Assembly: GCA_002700285.1 (NCBI GenBank)
Contig: PACT01000009.1
Span: forward strand, 1 to 64,000
DNA: 64,000 nt
Direction: 5' to 3'
Source: Crocinitomicaceae bacterium
Lineage (GTDB): Bacteria; Bacteroidota; Bacteroidia; Flavobacteriales_D; Sanyastnellaceae
The position numbers and the translations under genes are program-made. Below are positions 20,701 to 30,043 of this stretch, one piece after another; position 1 is the first letter of the stretch, and each line of letters opens with the position of its first letter. The notes beneath the pieces were generated by a model, which was not told the origin of the DNA, ran no database searches, and worked only from the letters and a program-made list of their open reading frames with translations.

Positions 20701-20935
20701 TTGCAGAAATTTCTTTTTCATGGGGAGCGGAATCCAAAACCTGGCGAAGGTTTTCAATGTCAATGGCCACAGTTCTGTATACAGAGGGCTGAATGGTGGG
20801 GCTACCTTCATCAGATCGCACACTGACATCAGACCAATAGCTTCCTTGAGCATACGAAACATTGCTTTCTGCCTGAAGGAATATTGAAAGAAATAGGACC
20901 GTGACAACTGAGAATAAAGAAACAAATCGATTCAT
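17723..20935 (-). CDS. Secreted reprolysin-like metalloprotease with ACNYD modules and tandem dockerin-like C-terminus
   Basis: Metzincin zinc motif HEMGHQWGGNH; GCINSLACNYNPLANVDDGTC modules; C-terminal LDLNNNGSIEVSDLLIILSDFGC...GDVNGDGVVTVSDILNILSSFGEPC. Confidence 0.92.
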   Translation of the reverse strand: MNRFVSLFSVVTVLFLSIFLQAESNVSYAQGSYWSDVSVRSDEGSPTIQPSVYRTVAIDIENLRQVLDSAPHEKEISARNSSAIIELPMPDGTMELFSFVNSPVMAPELAEKYPEIQVFVGQGIDNPSAVVRFDITPQGFHAMILRSESTVYIDPFTSGDLTKCISYTKKSFYETTDKQLEGCVVKEGHLGEVTPKSINAVHTPESVKSKPEVLQMGIQKSMMVSNGSTLRTYRLALACTGEYAQYHGGTVAGVLAAMNTSMARVNGVFERDVCIRMVIVPNNENVIFLNSGSDPYSNGNGGAMLSQNQSTCNSEIGSSNYDIGHVFSTGGGGVAYLQSPCGGNKAGGVTGQNSPVNDPFDIDYVAHEMGHQWGGNHTQNNSCNRSSGAAYEPGSASTIMGYAGICAPNLQSNSDDHFHNHSINEMISFTVNGNGNSCASASATNNSIPTVTTLGGGNTIPANTPFELIASGSDADGDAITYNWEQYDLGPSTASGDNNLTNPSGNQTIFRSWPSTASNTRVFPRPIDLVNGTTTIGEHMPTYSRGLQFKCSVRDNRSGGGAFTDELMSLSVDGNSGPFVVTSPNSGSVPNGFATITWDVAGTNQSPVNCSTVKILLSTDGGYSFPYELAAGVSNSGSATVLIPNITTTTARFKVKGEGNVFFDISNSNVTITQGVGGADWDVAVQGVSGLSPEGCGTDVSPSISIVNLGLQTITNFSLSYSLDGTETTSQGWTGSLASGASVDVALCPSGDSCVDLGSGTHTIDVSVVLSSSDGIDEDLSNNQLSTQFVTLGGSQVTLTLLTDNYPEETTWTVVNEDGATVWSGGPYSESQTEYVETTCLTLGCYTLSVLDSYGDGMTYGGVTGNYELVDASGEILAQIVEGAGFGAQADHLFCLELAGVSGCTDPLSPNYNPDATIDDGSCLIAIDGCINSLACNYNPLANVDDGTCVFAQAGYDCAGDCLFDVDGDGICDADEIPGCLELDACNYNSLATDPGECIYPLEGFDCQGVSLCPLDLNNNGSIEVSDLLIILSDFGCTSGCIGDVNGDGVVTVSDILNILSSFGEPCPVL

Positions 20936-21015
20936 AATGATAGAATAGGGTGCAAAAACGTATAAACTCTAAACGCTAGAATCCCCAAACGGTTGCCTTG
21001 GTCAGGTCGATATTA

Positions 21016-22131
21016 TTACTTTCTTTTTCTGTCGAATGAAGGTTTATTCCAAACCTTGATCTCGTCGTCTATTTTCACTCCGTCAATCACCTCTACAACA
21101 AGTCCGTCAGAAAGGCCCAACGTCAGATTTCTTCGCTCAAAAGTATTTGGCGAAGTCTTGACTTCAACGAAGGCTTGACGTCTTTTATACTGTATCAAGT
21201 TTTCACTTAAAATGAGTACAGAATCTCGTCTGTCAAGCTCTACATCAGCGTTTGCTGAATATCCTGCCCTGAGAAATTGTCCATCCTTCAATGTGACTGC
21301 AGCTTTGATCTCAAATTGAATGGCCCCTGACTCCTCGATACCTTTTGGTGCAATTCGCTCTAAAGTTGCTGGATATTTTGCGCCATCTATCGCACCTATG
21401 CTCAGCACCATGCCCATACCTTCATGTAACTTCTCCACTTCACTTTCATCAATTTTTCCAACAAAAATCAAATCTCTCATGTCGGCAACCGATGCAACAG
21501 TGGTGCCATCATTAAAGTTATTTGCCTCAATCACACTGTTTCCTTTTTTTACTGGCACATCTAAAACCATTCCATCGATGGTGGATCGAATCAGCGTATT
21601 AGATTTGGAAACGCCACGTGAGGTCACCCCTTCACGAACAATTCGCAGGTTATCTTCTGCGCCAATGATTTCTTCTTTGGATTGTTTGAAAGCCAACTCA
21701 AACCCTTGTATATCCATTGCCGAAACCACACCCTGTTCAAACAATTCCGCATTTCTTTCATACGTTATCTTCGCATCATCTCTGGATATCCTCGCACGTG
21801 ACAAACGATTCTCTGCACTTGAAAGTGCTGCAATATTTGGAACGATTGTCACTTCTGCCAAAATATCTCCAGCTTGAACCAAGTCTCCAGCTTCGATATG
21901 AACCTTTCGAACAATACCACTTACTTGTGGCTTAATTAAGATCTCCTGACGGGGTTGAATGCTCCCAGACGCAACTGTCTTTGATATGACACTGCCAATT
22001 TCTGGTGATTTTACCCCATAAAACATCTCAGAAACTTGTTCTTTTTCGTAAAGAAAATTTACCGTATAAATCGCCATTCCAACGATGACGACAACCAAAC
22101 CCAACAGGGCATAAAGTTTACCTTTTTTCAT
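21016..22131 (-). CDS. HlyD/MacA-type periplasmic adaptor
   Basis: N-terminal TM, IKPQVSGIVRKVHIEAGDLVQAGDILAEV and central coiled coil; 4-nt overlap with the upstream permease gene. Confidence 0.9.
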   Translation of the reverse strand: MKKGKLYALLGLVVVIVGMAIYTVNFLYEKEQVSEMFYGVKSPEIGSVISKTVASGSIQPRQEILIKPQVSGIVRKVHIEAGDLVQAGDILAEVTIVPNIAALSSAENRLSRARISRDDAKITYERNAELFEQGVVSAMDIQGFELAFKQSKEEIIGAEDNLRIVREGVTSRGVSKSNTLIRSTIDGMVLDVPVKKGNSVIEANNFNDGTTVASVADMRDLIFVGKIDESEVEKLHEGMGMVLSIGAIDGAKYPATLERIAPKGIEESGAIQFEIKAAVTLKDGQFLRAGYSANADVELDRRDSVLILSENLIQYKRRQAFVEVKTSPNTFERRNLTLGLSDGLVVEVIDGVKIDDEIKVWNKPSFDRKRK

Positions 22132-23414
22132 TCTGTTCTAATTGCTTCTACTGGACGAATTGCTATTGCGCGAACTGCTGGCAATATACCCGCTATAACA
22201 CCCATGATGAGCATGACAACGAGTGCAATAAGTACAGTATATAATGATATTTCTGGATTTTGGAAGCTCCCTCCTGAGCCCCCCATAGATTCAAGTAAAT
22301 GATTGACACCCTCAAGGGAAGCGACACCAAAGGACACCCCAATAAGACCACTAAGTGTGGTTAGGAAAATGGTTTCCGACATGATTTGCCTCATGACTGT
22401 AATAGGTGTCGCACCCATTGCTCTGCGGATCCCGAGTTCTTTTGTCCGTTCTCTCACAGTAATAAGCATAATGTTCATAATGCCGATTGCACCTGCAAGC
22501 AATGCCAGTCCACCAAATATGAATGAAATCATTCTGAAAGCTGAAAACAACGACTCAACTTCTTCAAATTCAGAGGCCATAGACCAAGACCCCATGGCTC
22601 TTTTGTCATCGGGGTGAACACTTTTACGCTGCTTTAACAACGACATCACCTCAGCCGCAGATGTATCTGCATGAACATTCTCATCCATGAGTAAACTGTA
22701 CCAACCTACCTCATTGTTTGTATGAAAAGACTTCCCGAAAGTGGTGTAAGGAATAAATATGCTTTGGTTATCCTCCTCTGCATCTTCTCCCGTTTTATAA
22801 GTAGAATATACCCCAACCACACTAAATATGACACCTTGAATTTGGATAGTGGACCCAATAGGTTCCGAATCTTTGTCATAAAGAAGTTCTAAAACCCGCT
22901 TTCCAATGACAGCAATTTTCCTCTCGTTGTCAATGTCACCTTGATTTAAATATCGACCACTTAAAATTTTCACTGGATCAATTTCAATGTATCCTGGAAC
23001 ATCCCCATAAACATTAAAGGCACCCGATTTCCTTCCTCTTGTAACATTGTCTGACCCTCTGAACCCCCCCAGTTGGTTTCGTGGCGCGACGAGCTTGATT
23101 GATGTTGCATTTTCTTTTAAGAACTCGGTATCCGAATTATTAAACTCAAATCTTCTGCCTCTTTTAAACCCTTTGTAGGGCATTGAAGTTTTTCGGGACC
23201 ATAAAAACATTGAGTTCTTGACCCTTCCCCCCATTTCATTCATCACACCATTCTCGAGTCCGTTAGAAGCCCCTACTGTAACAACGATCATAAATAGCCC
23301 CCATCCCACTCCCAATCCAGACAAAAACGTTCTGAATGGATTCGTCAAGAATACTTGAAGGATCTCAAGGATACGATCCAGATCAAATAGATTTATTTTA
23401 GACCCTTGTTTCAT
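22128..23414 (-). CDS. MacB-type ABC transporter permease
   Basis: [45 protein letters not shown]-type core and RPVEAIRTE end. Confidence 0.92.
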   Translation of the reverse strand: [428 protein letters not shown]

Positions 23415-24637
23415 TCGTCTCTTAGCGCTTCTACAGGTTTAATGCTGACCGCACGTAGCGCAGGCCCTATTCCACTCACGACTCCTACTATGGCTAGAAT
23501 TCCAAGCGCAACCAAAGCAATCCTAAAATCAACTTGGGGATTTTTAAAGTATTCATGGTCAATCATTGGCGAAACCACTTCAAGCAATCCTACACCTGTA
23601 ATTAATCCTGCCGAACCCGAAACAATCATGAGCGCAAGTGACTCTTGAACAACAAGACCTAAAACCGAGATGCTTGATGCCCCAAGTGCTTTGCGGACCC
23701 CAATTTCTTTTGTCCGTTCCTTCACAGCAATTGCCAAAATATTTGCCACACCTACAGCACCTGCAAGAAGCGTAAGAAGCCCCAATCCCCAAATAAACAA
23801 TTCTATTCCTAAAAAGATATTCTGAAACCGCTCGTACTCTTCGTTGTTGTTCTCAATCCGCACACCACGTGTATCATCCGGATGAACAACTTTTCTGTCC
23901 TTAAACCATGACAACAGAGCGTCAGACAGCAATATCGTACCTGCTATAGGCATGTCGCCTGTACCTAGAATAATTTGGTCAACTTTATCACTCGACCTGA
24001 AGATAGTCTGAGCTGTCGTAAACGGCAAGTATGCCATCTTGTTTTCCCAGCGACTCGCAGGGTCATCAAAGGTTCCTACAACACGAAATTGAACTCCTCC
24101 AATTAAGATGTGTGTCCCTATGGGATCAATCCCTTCGTAAAGGTCTTCAACGACCGTTGCGCCAAGGACAGCCACCTTCGTCTCCTCAGCGACATCACGA
24201 CTTGAAATATATCTTCCATCCGTAAGCGTCGTATTCTCAAGCATCAGATGGTCTGGATCTACGCCTCTTAGAGGAAAATTACTTTGTTTATCTTCATGCT
24301 CCATCACAACACCCCAAATCCTTACTCTCCTTGAATATGCATGAACAGTATCCATTTGTTGAAACATGGCATCCACATCAGAATTTCGCATCTTGACTGG
24401 TCGATTTGGCAAATTACCTCGGTAGGCAAGCTGGGTTCGACCTGCATCCACCCAAATAGAATTTACTGCATCATCACTGAATTGGTTTTGTACGCCATTT
24501 TGAAGACCAAACCCCAATCCTTGCATGACCACTAAAATAAACACCCCCAAAGCAATCGACAGTCCCGTTAAAAAAGTACGCATAGGGTTACTAAGAACCG
24601 TATTTGCAATTTCTAACCAAGTATCTCGATTGAACAT
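23411..24637 (-). CDS. MacB-type ABC transporter permease (second)
   Basis: LLAGAVGVANILAIAVKERTKEIGVRKALGA; ends KPVEALRDE. Confidence 0.92.
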   Translation of the reverse strand: MFNRDTWLEIANTVLSNPMRTFLTGLSIALGVFILVVMQGLGFGLQNGVQNQFSDDAVNSIWVDAGRTQLAYRGNLPNRPVKMRNSDVDAMFQQMDTVHAYSRRVRIWGVVMEHEDKQSNFPLRGVDPDHLMLENTTLTDGRYISSRDVAEETKVAVLGATVVEDLYEGIDPIGTHILIGGVQFRVVGTFDDPASRWENKMAYLPFTTAQTIFRSSDKVDQIILGTGDMPIAGTILLSDALLSWFKDRKVVHPDDTRGVRIENNNEEYERFQNIFLGIELFIWGLGLLTLLAGAVGVANILAIAVKERTKEIGVRKALGASSISVLGLVVQESLALMIVSGSAGLITGVGLLEVVSPMIDHEYFKNPQVDFRIALVALGILAIVGVVSGIGPALRAVSIKPVEALRDE

Positions 24638-24640
24638 GAT

Positions 24641-25327
24641 TCAGCGTAAATCAATTAATCCATCAACAAGATGAATCGTCCTGTCACAAAGTGCGGCAAT
24701 GTCATGTTCATGGGTAACGATGATCATCGTAATCCCATCCGAATTGATCTCACGAAGCAGTTTCATGACATCCGTTGAAGTTACTGAGTCTAGTGCACCA
24801 GTAGGCTCATCTGCAAGTATCACTTTTGGTTGTGCCACAAGTGCTCTGGCTATGGCTACCCTCTGTTTTTGTCCACCACTCATTTGGTTAGGCAGATGGG
24901 AAGCCCACTCCTGAAGACCTACCTTTTTAAGGTAATCCATCGCGATGATATTTCTCTTTTTCCGAGGTATACTTTGATAATAAAGAGGAAGAGCAACATT
25001 TTCAAGTGCCGTCTTAAAACCAATTAAATTAAAACTTTGAAAAACAAAACCCAACAACTTACTCCTGTATTTTGCAGCAGCTCGCTCGTTTAGGCCCGCC
25101 ATAGATTCACCTGAGAGTAAATATTCTCCACTGTCAAAGCCATCAAGCAGCCCCAAGATATTTAAAAGCGTCGACTTTCCAGAACCTGAAGAGCCCATTA
25201 TCGCGACCATTTCCCCTTTTTCAATGTGACAAGTAAGGCCTTTTAACACCTCTAATTTCTGAGACCCAGTAACGTATGATTTGCCTATGTTATTTAATTT
25301 TATCACCCCGCGAAGATACCAATCCAC
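24641..25327 (-). CDS. ABC transporter ATP-binding protein (MacB/LolD type)
   Basis: GSSGSGKSTLLNILG, MSGGQKQRVAIARAL, ILADEPTGALD. Confidence 0.95.
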   Translation of the reverse strand: MDWYLRGVIKLNNIGKSYVTGSQKLEVLKGLTCHIEKGEMVAIMGSSGSGKSTLLNILGLLDGFDSGEYLLSGESMAGLNERAAAKYRSKLLGFVFQSFNLIGFKTALENVALPLYYQSIPRKKRNIIAMDYLKKVGLQEWASHLPNQMSGGQKQRVAIARALVAQPKVILADEPTGALDSVTSTDVMKLLREINSDGITMIIVTHEHDIAALCDRTIHLVDGLIDLR

Positions 25328-25341
25328 ACGCGCTCTGAAAA

Positions 25342-25371
25342 GTTAAATTCTCTCAACACGTTAAATTCTCT
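25342..25371. repeat. 12-bp direct repeat gttaaattctct upstream of typA
   Basis: Exact copies at 25342-25353 and 25360-25371. Confidence 0.85.
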
Positions 25372-25447
25372 GTGAACCACGAAAAAAGTCGTACTTTCGC
25401 GCGTCCTTAGATGGGCATAAAAAGCCCTCTAATTAACTCCATCCACA

Positions 25448-27223
25448 ATGAGCGGAATCAGAAATATTGCTATTATTGCACACGTTGACCACGGAAAAAC
25501 CACCCTCGTTGACAAAATCATACACCGTTGTCAAGTACTAGACGCGCACAAGGTTACTGGAGATCTTATCCTAGATAGCAACGATCTCGAGCGAGAAAGG
25601 GGAATTACGATTCTTTCCAAGAATGTGAGTGCGAATTGGAAAGGAACGAAAATCAACATCATTGACACCCCTGGTCACGCTGATTTCGGTGGAGAAGTTG
25701 AAAGGGTTCTTAAGATGGCCGATGCAGTCATTCTTCTGGTCGACGCATTTGAAGGTGCCATGCCCCAAACAAGATTCGTTCTCGGAAAAGCTTTGGAGCT
25801 GGGGCTCAAGCCAATTGTAGTCGTCAACAAAGTTGACAAAGAAAACTGTACACCTGACATCGTTCACGAGCAGGTTTTTGACTTAATGTTCAACCTTGAT
25901 GCAACGGAAGAACAAATAGATTTCCCTACTGTGTATGGATCTGCTAAAAACAATTGGATGGCGGAAGATTGGCAAAAGCCAACCGACAACATTGATTACC
26001 TGCTGGACCTCATCGTTTCTGAAGTTCCAGAAGCTCCTTTTCATGAAGGAAATCCTCAAATGCAAATTACTTCCCTTGACTATTCTAAATATACTGGAAG
26101 AATCGCCATCGGAAGACTTTACAGAGGAGAGCTTCACACAAATCAAGATTACGCACTTTGCACATCCGACGGCGTGAAGAAAATTCGCGCTAAGGAACTG
26201 TTCATCTTTTCTGGCTTGGGCAAAGAAAAAGTTGACTCAGTTCGTGCGGGTGACATCTGCGCCATTAACGGAATAGAAGGATTCGAAATTGGCGACACCA
26301 TCTCTGACCTAGAAAATCCTGAGGCCATTGACCGCATCGCCGTTGACGAACCTACAATGAGTCTGCTTTTCACGATAAATACTTCACCATTCTTAGGCAA
26401 AGATGGCGAATACCTTACCTCGCGTCACATTCGAGAGCGTCTGGACATTGAGCTTCAAAAAAACCTTGCTTTGCGTGTTGAAGCTACTGAAAGTGAGGAC
26501 AAATGGAATGTTTATGGTCGCGGCATACTTCACCTTTCAGTACTCATCGAAACCATGCGCAGAGAAGGCTATGAAATGCAGGTCGGCAAACCACAAGTAA
26601 TCTTTAAGCAAGTTGACGGTGTACAGCATGAACCTTTCGAACATCTTGTCATCGATGTACCTGAAGCTGCTGCAGGAAAAGCGACAGAGCTTGTTATGAT
26701 GCGCAAAGGAATGCTCCAGGTCATGGAGCCTAAAGGTGACCTTCAGCATTTGGAGTTCCGCATCCCCTCACGTGGTTTAATTGGACTCCGAAACCAAATC
26801 CTTACAGCGACTTCTGGTGGCGCAATCATGACACACCGATTCGATGGATACGATGCATTCGCTGGCGAAATTTCGACGCGTTTGTCTGGGTCACTTGTCA
26901 GTTCTGAATTGGGACAGGCGAGAGCATATGAAATCGACCGTCTGCAAGAACGCGGCACATTTTATATCGATCCAGGCCAGGAAATATATCCAGGACAAAT
27001 CGTGGGTGAATCCTCTCGTAACACAGACATGGAAGTCAATCTCGTCAGAGGAAAGAAACACTCGAATGTGCGGTCCTCTGGCACAGATAAAAGCCTTAAA
27101 ATCGCCCCTGCAAAGAAAATGTCTCTTGAAGAATACCTTGAGTGGATAGCCGAAACCGAATATCTCGAGATCACTCCAAAGGCATTAAGGGCACGTAAGG
27201 TTCCGGGCACACACATCCCATAA
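25448..27223 (+). CDS. typA: Ribosome-associated GTPase TypA/BipA
   Basis: NIAIIAHVDHGKTTLVDKI, DTPGHADFGGEVERVL, NKVDKE; EF-G-like C-terminal region with RGLIGLRNQILTATSGGAIMTHRFDGY. Confidence 0.97.
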   Translation: MSGIRNIAIIAHVDHGKTTLVDKIIHRCQVLDAHKVTGDLILDSNDLERERGITILSKNVSANWKGTKINIIDTPGHADFGGEVERVLKMADAVILLVDAFEGAMPQTRFVLGKALELGLKPIVVVNKVDKENCTPDIVHEQVFDLMFNLDATEEQIDFPTVYGSAKNNWMAEDWQKPTDNIDYLLDLIVSEVPEAPFHEGNPQMQITSLDYSKYTGRIAIGRLYRGELHTNQDYALCTSDGVKKIRAKELFIFSGLGKEKVDSVRAGDICAINGIEGFEIGDTISDLENPEAIDRIAVDEPTMSLLFTINTSPFLGKDGEYLTSRHIRERLDIELQKNLALRVEATESEDKWNVYGRGILHLSVLIETMRREGYEMQVGKPQVIFKQVDGVQHEPFEHLVIDVPEAAAGKATELVMMRKGMLQVMEPKGDLQHLEFRIPSRGLIGLRNQILTATSGGAIMTHRFDGYDAFAGEISTRLSGSLVSSELGQARAYEIDRLQERGTFYIDPGQEIYPGQIVGESSRNTDMEVNLVRGKKHSNVRSSGTDKSLKIAPAKKMSLEEYLEWIAETEYLEITPKALRARKVPGTHIP

Positions 27224-27252
27224 GAACTGGACTGCTCTAATTAACTTGCAAC

Positions 27253-28146
27253 ATGTACGATATCGTTGTCCTTACCCAGTCTGAGTATATCAACCCTGAG
27301 AAGGTTGACTGGTATGTACAACAAGTTCTGGATGAAGACAACTATGTCATAGAAGCATTAGCCGCCCAAGGCATGAATGTCATCAAGAAAGATTGGTCCG
27401 ACCCAGAATTCGACTGGACCTCAGCACGCGCACTGATGTTTCGAACCACATGGGATTATTTTGAGCGATACGCTGAATTCAAGCCATGGCTGGAAAGTAT
27501 GTCCAAAACATGTCTACTTCTCAACTCTGCGGAGATCATAAACTGGAACATTGACAAGCATTATTTGAATGATCTTATGTCGGCAGGCATCAATGTTGCA
27601 CCAACCAAATTTCTAAAGCGCCACACCTCCACGACGCTAAAAGCACTCTTTGAAAAAACGGGTTGGACTAAGGCTGTACTTAAGCCTGCCATTTCAGGTG
27701 GTGCCTGGAATACGTATCGCATTAACATAGACTCAGCTTCCTCTCACGAATCCATCTTTTCAGAACTTATCACAGAGGAGGACATGCTTTTCCAGGAATT
27801 CTTAAATGACATAGAAACATTCGGTGAGATCTCACTCATGTTCATGGGCGGGAACTACACGCACGCTGTTCGTAAAATTGCAAAACCAGGTGACTTCAGA
27901 GTCCAAGACGATCACGGAGGTCGTGTAGAGGTATACGATGCATCTCCCTCGGAAATAGAATTCGGGATTTCGGCACTAGCCGCTAGCCCCTTCATACCCA
28001 TCTACGCACGTGTTGACATTGTCCGAGACAACGCTGGCCAACTCAGTCTCTGCGAACTTGAACTCATCGAGCCTGAACTTTGGTTCCGAAACAACCCCTC
28101 AGCAGCAGATGAACTTGCAAAAGCCTGTCTGGAAGTTCTTCGCTAA
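27253..28146 (+). CDS. ATP-grasp (RimK/glutathione-synthetase-like) protein
   Basis: KAVLKPAISGGAWNTYRI, LFQEFLNDIETFGEISLMFMGGNYTHAVRKIAKPGDFRVQDDHGG, LSLCELELIEPELWFRNN. Confidence 0.75.
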   Translation: MYDIVVLTQSEYINPEKVDWYVQQVLDEDNYVIEALAAQGMNVIKKDWSDPEFDWTSARALMFRTTWDYFERYAEFKPWLESMSKTCLLLNSAEIINWNIDKHYLNDLMSAGINVAPTKFLKRHTSTTLKALFEKTGWTKAVLKPAISGGAWNTYRINIDSASSHESIFSELITEEDMLFQEFLNDIETFGEISLMFMGGNYTHAVRKIAKPGDFRVQDDHGGRVEVYDASPSEIEFGISALAASPFIPIYARVDIVRDNAGQLSLCELELIEPELWFRNNPSAADELAKACLEVLR

Positions 28147-28181
28147 CAGAATCTAGGAAAAGGATTCACTCAACGCACGCT

Positions 28182-29039
28182 TTAAAATGGTATTGTACAA
28201 CTCAGCCAAGGAATACCAAAGACCTCTTCTGAAGGAATCGCAACCAATGCGTAATCCCAAAGAATATCTCTCGTTCGTGAAGCCCTTCTTACCCCCATAC
28301 TAATAATAGTCAATTCATCTTCTACAATGTGGTAGTTCTCTGAAATAATCCACATATTGCTACTCACTTCCAGCATTGCAGAAACATTCAACAGGGTAAT
28401 GTTATCGCCATCATCACTAAACCCCAAACCTGAGGATATTGAAAGGTTTTTGCGCTCATCCCCAAACGTGATATTCGCAAAACCAATTCCAAGGGGAGAA
28501 TCCCCCGTAAAAGGAACCAACGCAATTGCGCCTGCAGAAACATTAACTTTATCGGACAATTTGGTTCCAAACTTCACTGTACCTCCTGTCCCGATTGGTG
28601 TCATAGACATCCCCACTGTAAAGTGGTCCGAGACCCCATAGCTGACTTGATTGTATACTAACCATGCATTTTGATAATATCCCTCACCTTTCTTTAGCTG
28701 AAGGCCACTGGGAGCAAAGTAATATCTGGTGGGTTGAGGATTAATGTCACCTTTGCGGTTGCTAAATGTCATTTGCCCTACTTCATCCGCTGAAATATAG
28801 GTAATGCTGGAAATATCCGTTTTTGTAATACGCATTTTTCCCAGATCCATAGTATTAATTAGAAACGTGGACTCATCAATCTCTAATACCTCTCCTTCGA
28901 ACATACCTCCATTTTGTAATAACAACCTCACATATCTGGTGTTGTTCGTAGCGGCAGATTGAGTGTCTTGCGCAGAAACATCAAAAGTTACTGGAAGCAT
29001 AAATCCGCAGATGAGTGTCAATAGTAATAAATATCTCAT
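28182..29039 (-). CDS. Uncharacterised exported protein, probable outer-membrane beta-barrel
   Basis: Signal peptide; small Sm/SH3-like N-terminal segment (VRLLLQNGGMFEGEVLEIDESTFLINT); alternating hydrophobic strands; C-terminal CTIPF. Confidence 0.55.
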   Translation of the reverse strand: MRYLLLLTLICGFMLPVTFDVSAQDTQSAATNNTRYVRLLLQNGGMFEGEVLEIDESTFLINTMDLGKMRITKTDISSITYISADEVGQMTFSNRKGDINPQPTRYYFAPSGLQLKKGEGYYQNAWLVYNQVSYGVSDHFTVGMSMTPIGTGGTVKFGTKLSDKVNVSAGAIALVPFTGDSPLGIGFANITFGDERKNLSISSGLGFSDDGDNITLLNVSAMLEVSSNMWIISENYHIVEDELTIISMGVRRASRTRDILWDYALVAIPSEEVFGIPWLSCTIPF

Positions 29040-29105
29040 ATGATTGTGGTTTTGTTTTAATTATTCGATTGCAAATGTAATATAACAATACTGGCAACGT
29101 CGAGA

Positions 29106-30038
29106 TTAATCATTAGACGCCTCAGAAGAGGCGGTGATGGTTTTTAATTCTTCTGAAAGCCAGTTGGAATAACTGGCTGCGCCAGCATCTATGAGATGGT
29201 GATCATCATAATAATGGGTTGGCGTTTTCGCACCCGGCCAATCGTTTCCATCTATATAAATCACATCTGAGAAACAATCAGGTGTCGGAAATGATTCCTC
29301 ACAAAGTTGGGGAGGGTTTAACAGAATGGTTTGAGCGCCATTGAGAGAAGCTTTGGCAATCATCCCTCTCAAGACCTCACACGTTTCATGACTCATTTCG
29401 ACAAATAAATCATCACACAACACTGACTCTATGGGTTTTACTTTACTCGACACGAATCCCAAACCCATGTATTGATCCTTCGTAATCTGAGTAAAGGCTG
29501 GATAATTGACACCCATAAAATTCGCCAACCAGAAATACCCGGCCACAGCCATGTAATAAGGCTCACCCGTAGCTAAGACCATCTCTAGAATGGGAACCCT
29601 TATAGGCGTTGAAGAATTCACAACCCAATCTCTGGCTGATTCTTTGTTTACCACACCAGCGTCAGACCAACACTTAGGATACACATCTATCACGAGATAA
29701 TGGGTAGAAGTATATTCAAGTGCTACGTCAAGAATATAGGATGAATTTCCAATTCTTTGGCTAGATGAACACAAGCTAAACCCCTTCAGAGGATCCAAGT
29801 AATGGGGGTCGATGCCTCTGTAACACGTACTGCTTCCAAGGAAAAGAAAATCTAAGCTGTCTGATTGAGAAAGCTCCATTAATTCGGCGGTTTTCATTCT
29901 TACCGCACCGTGTTCAGAACGTTCAGCAATAAAATACGTTTCAAAGGATTGGAAATTCATGGCCGCAGTCCACAGCACTCCCCATGAGATGAGCAGTGAG
30001 CAAATGAACAAGAATATGCGGGAGAGGAACGAATTCAT
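29106..30038 (-). CDS. SGNH-like membrane-anchored accessory protein of an MBOAT module
   Basis: Trimmed start MNSFLSRIFLFICSLLISWGV; LDFLFLGSSTCYRGIDP; DDHHLIDAGAASYSNWL; directly follows the MBOAT gene. Confidence 0.6.
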   Translation of the reverse strand: MNSFLSRIFLFICSLLISWGVLWTAAMNFQSFETYFIAERSEHGAVRMKTAELMELSQSDSLDFLFLGSSTCYRGIDPHYLDPLKGFSLCSSSQRIGNSSYILDVALEYTSTHYLVIDVYPKCWSDAGVVNKESARDWVVNSSTPIRVPILEMVLATGEPYYMAVAGYFWLANFMGVNYPAFTQITKDQYMGLGFVSSKVKPIESVLCDDLFVEMSHETCEVLRGMIAKASLNGAQTILLNPPQLCEESFPTPDCFSDVIYIDGNDWPGAKTPTHYYDDHHLIDAGAASYSNWLSEELKTITASSEASND

Positions 30039-30043
30039 TTGAC

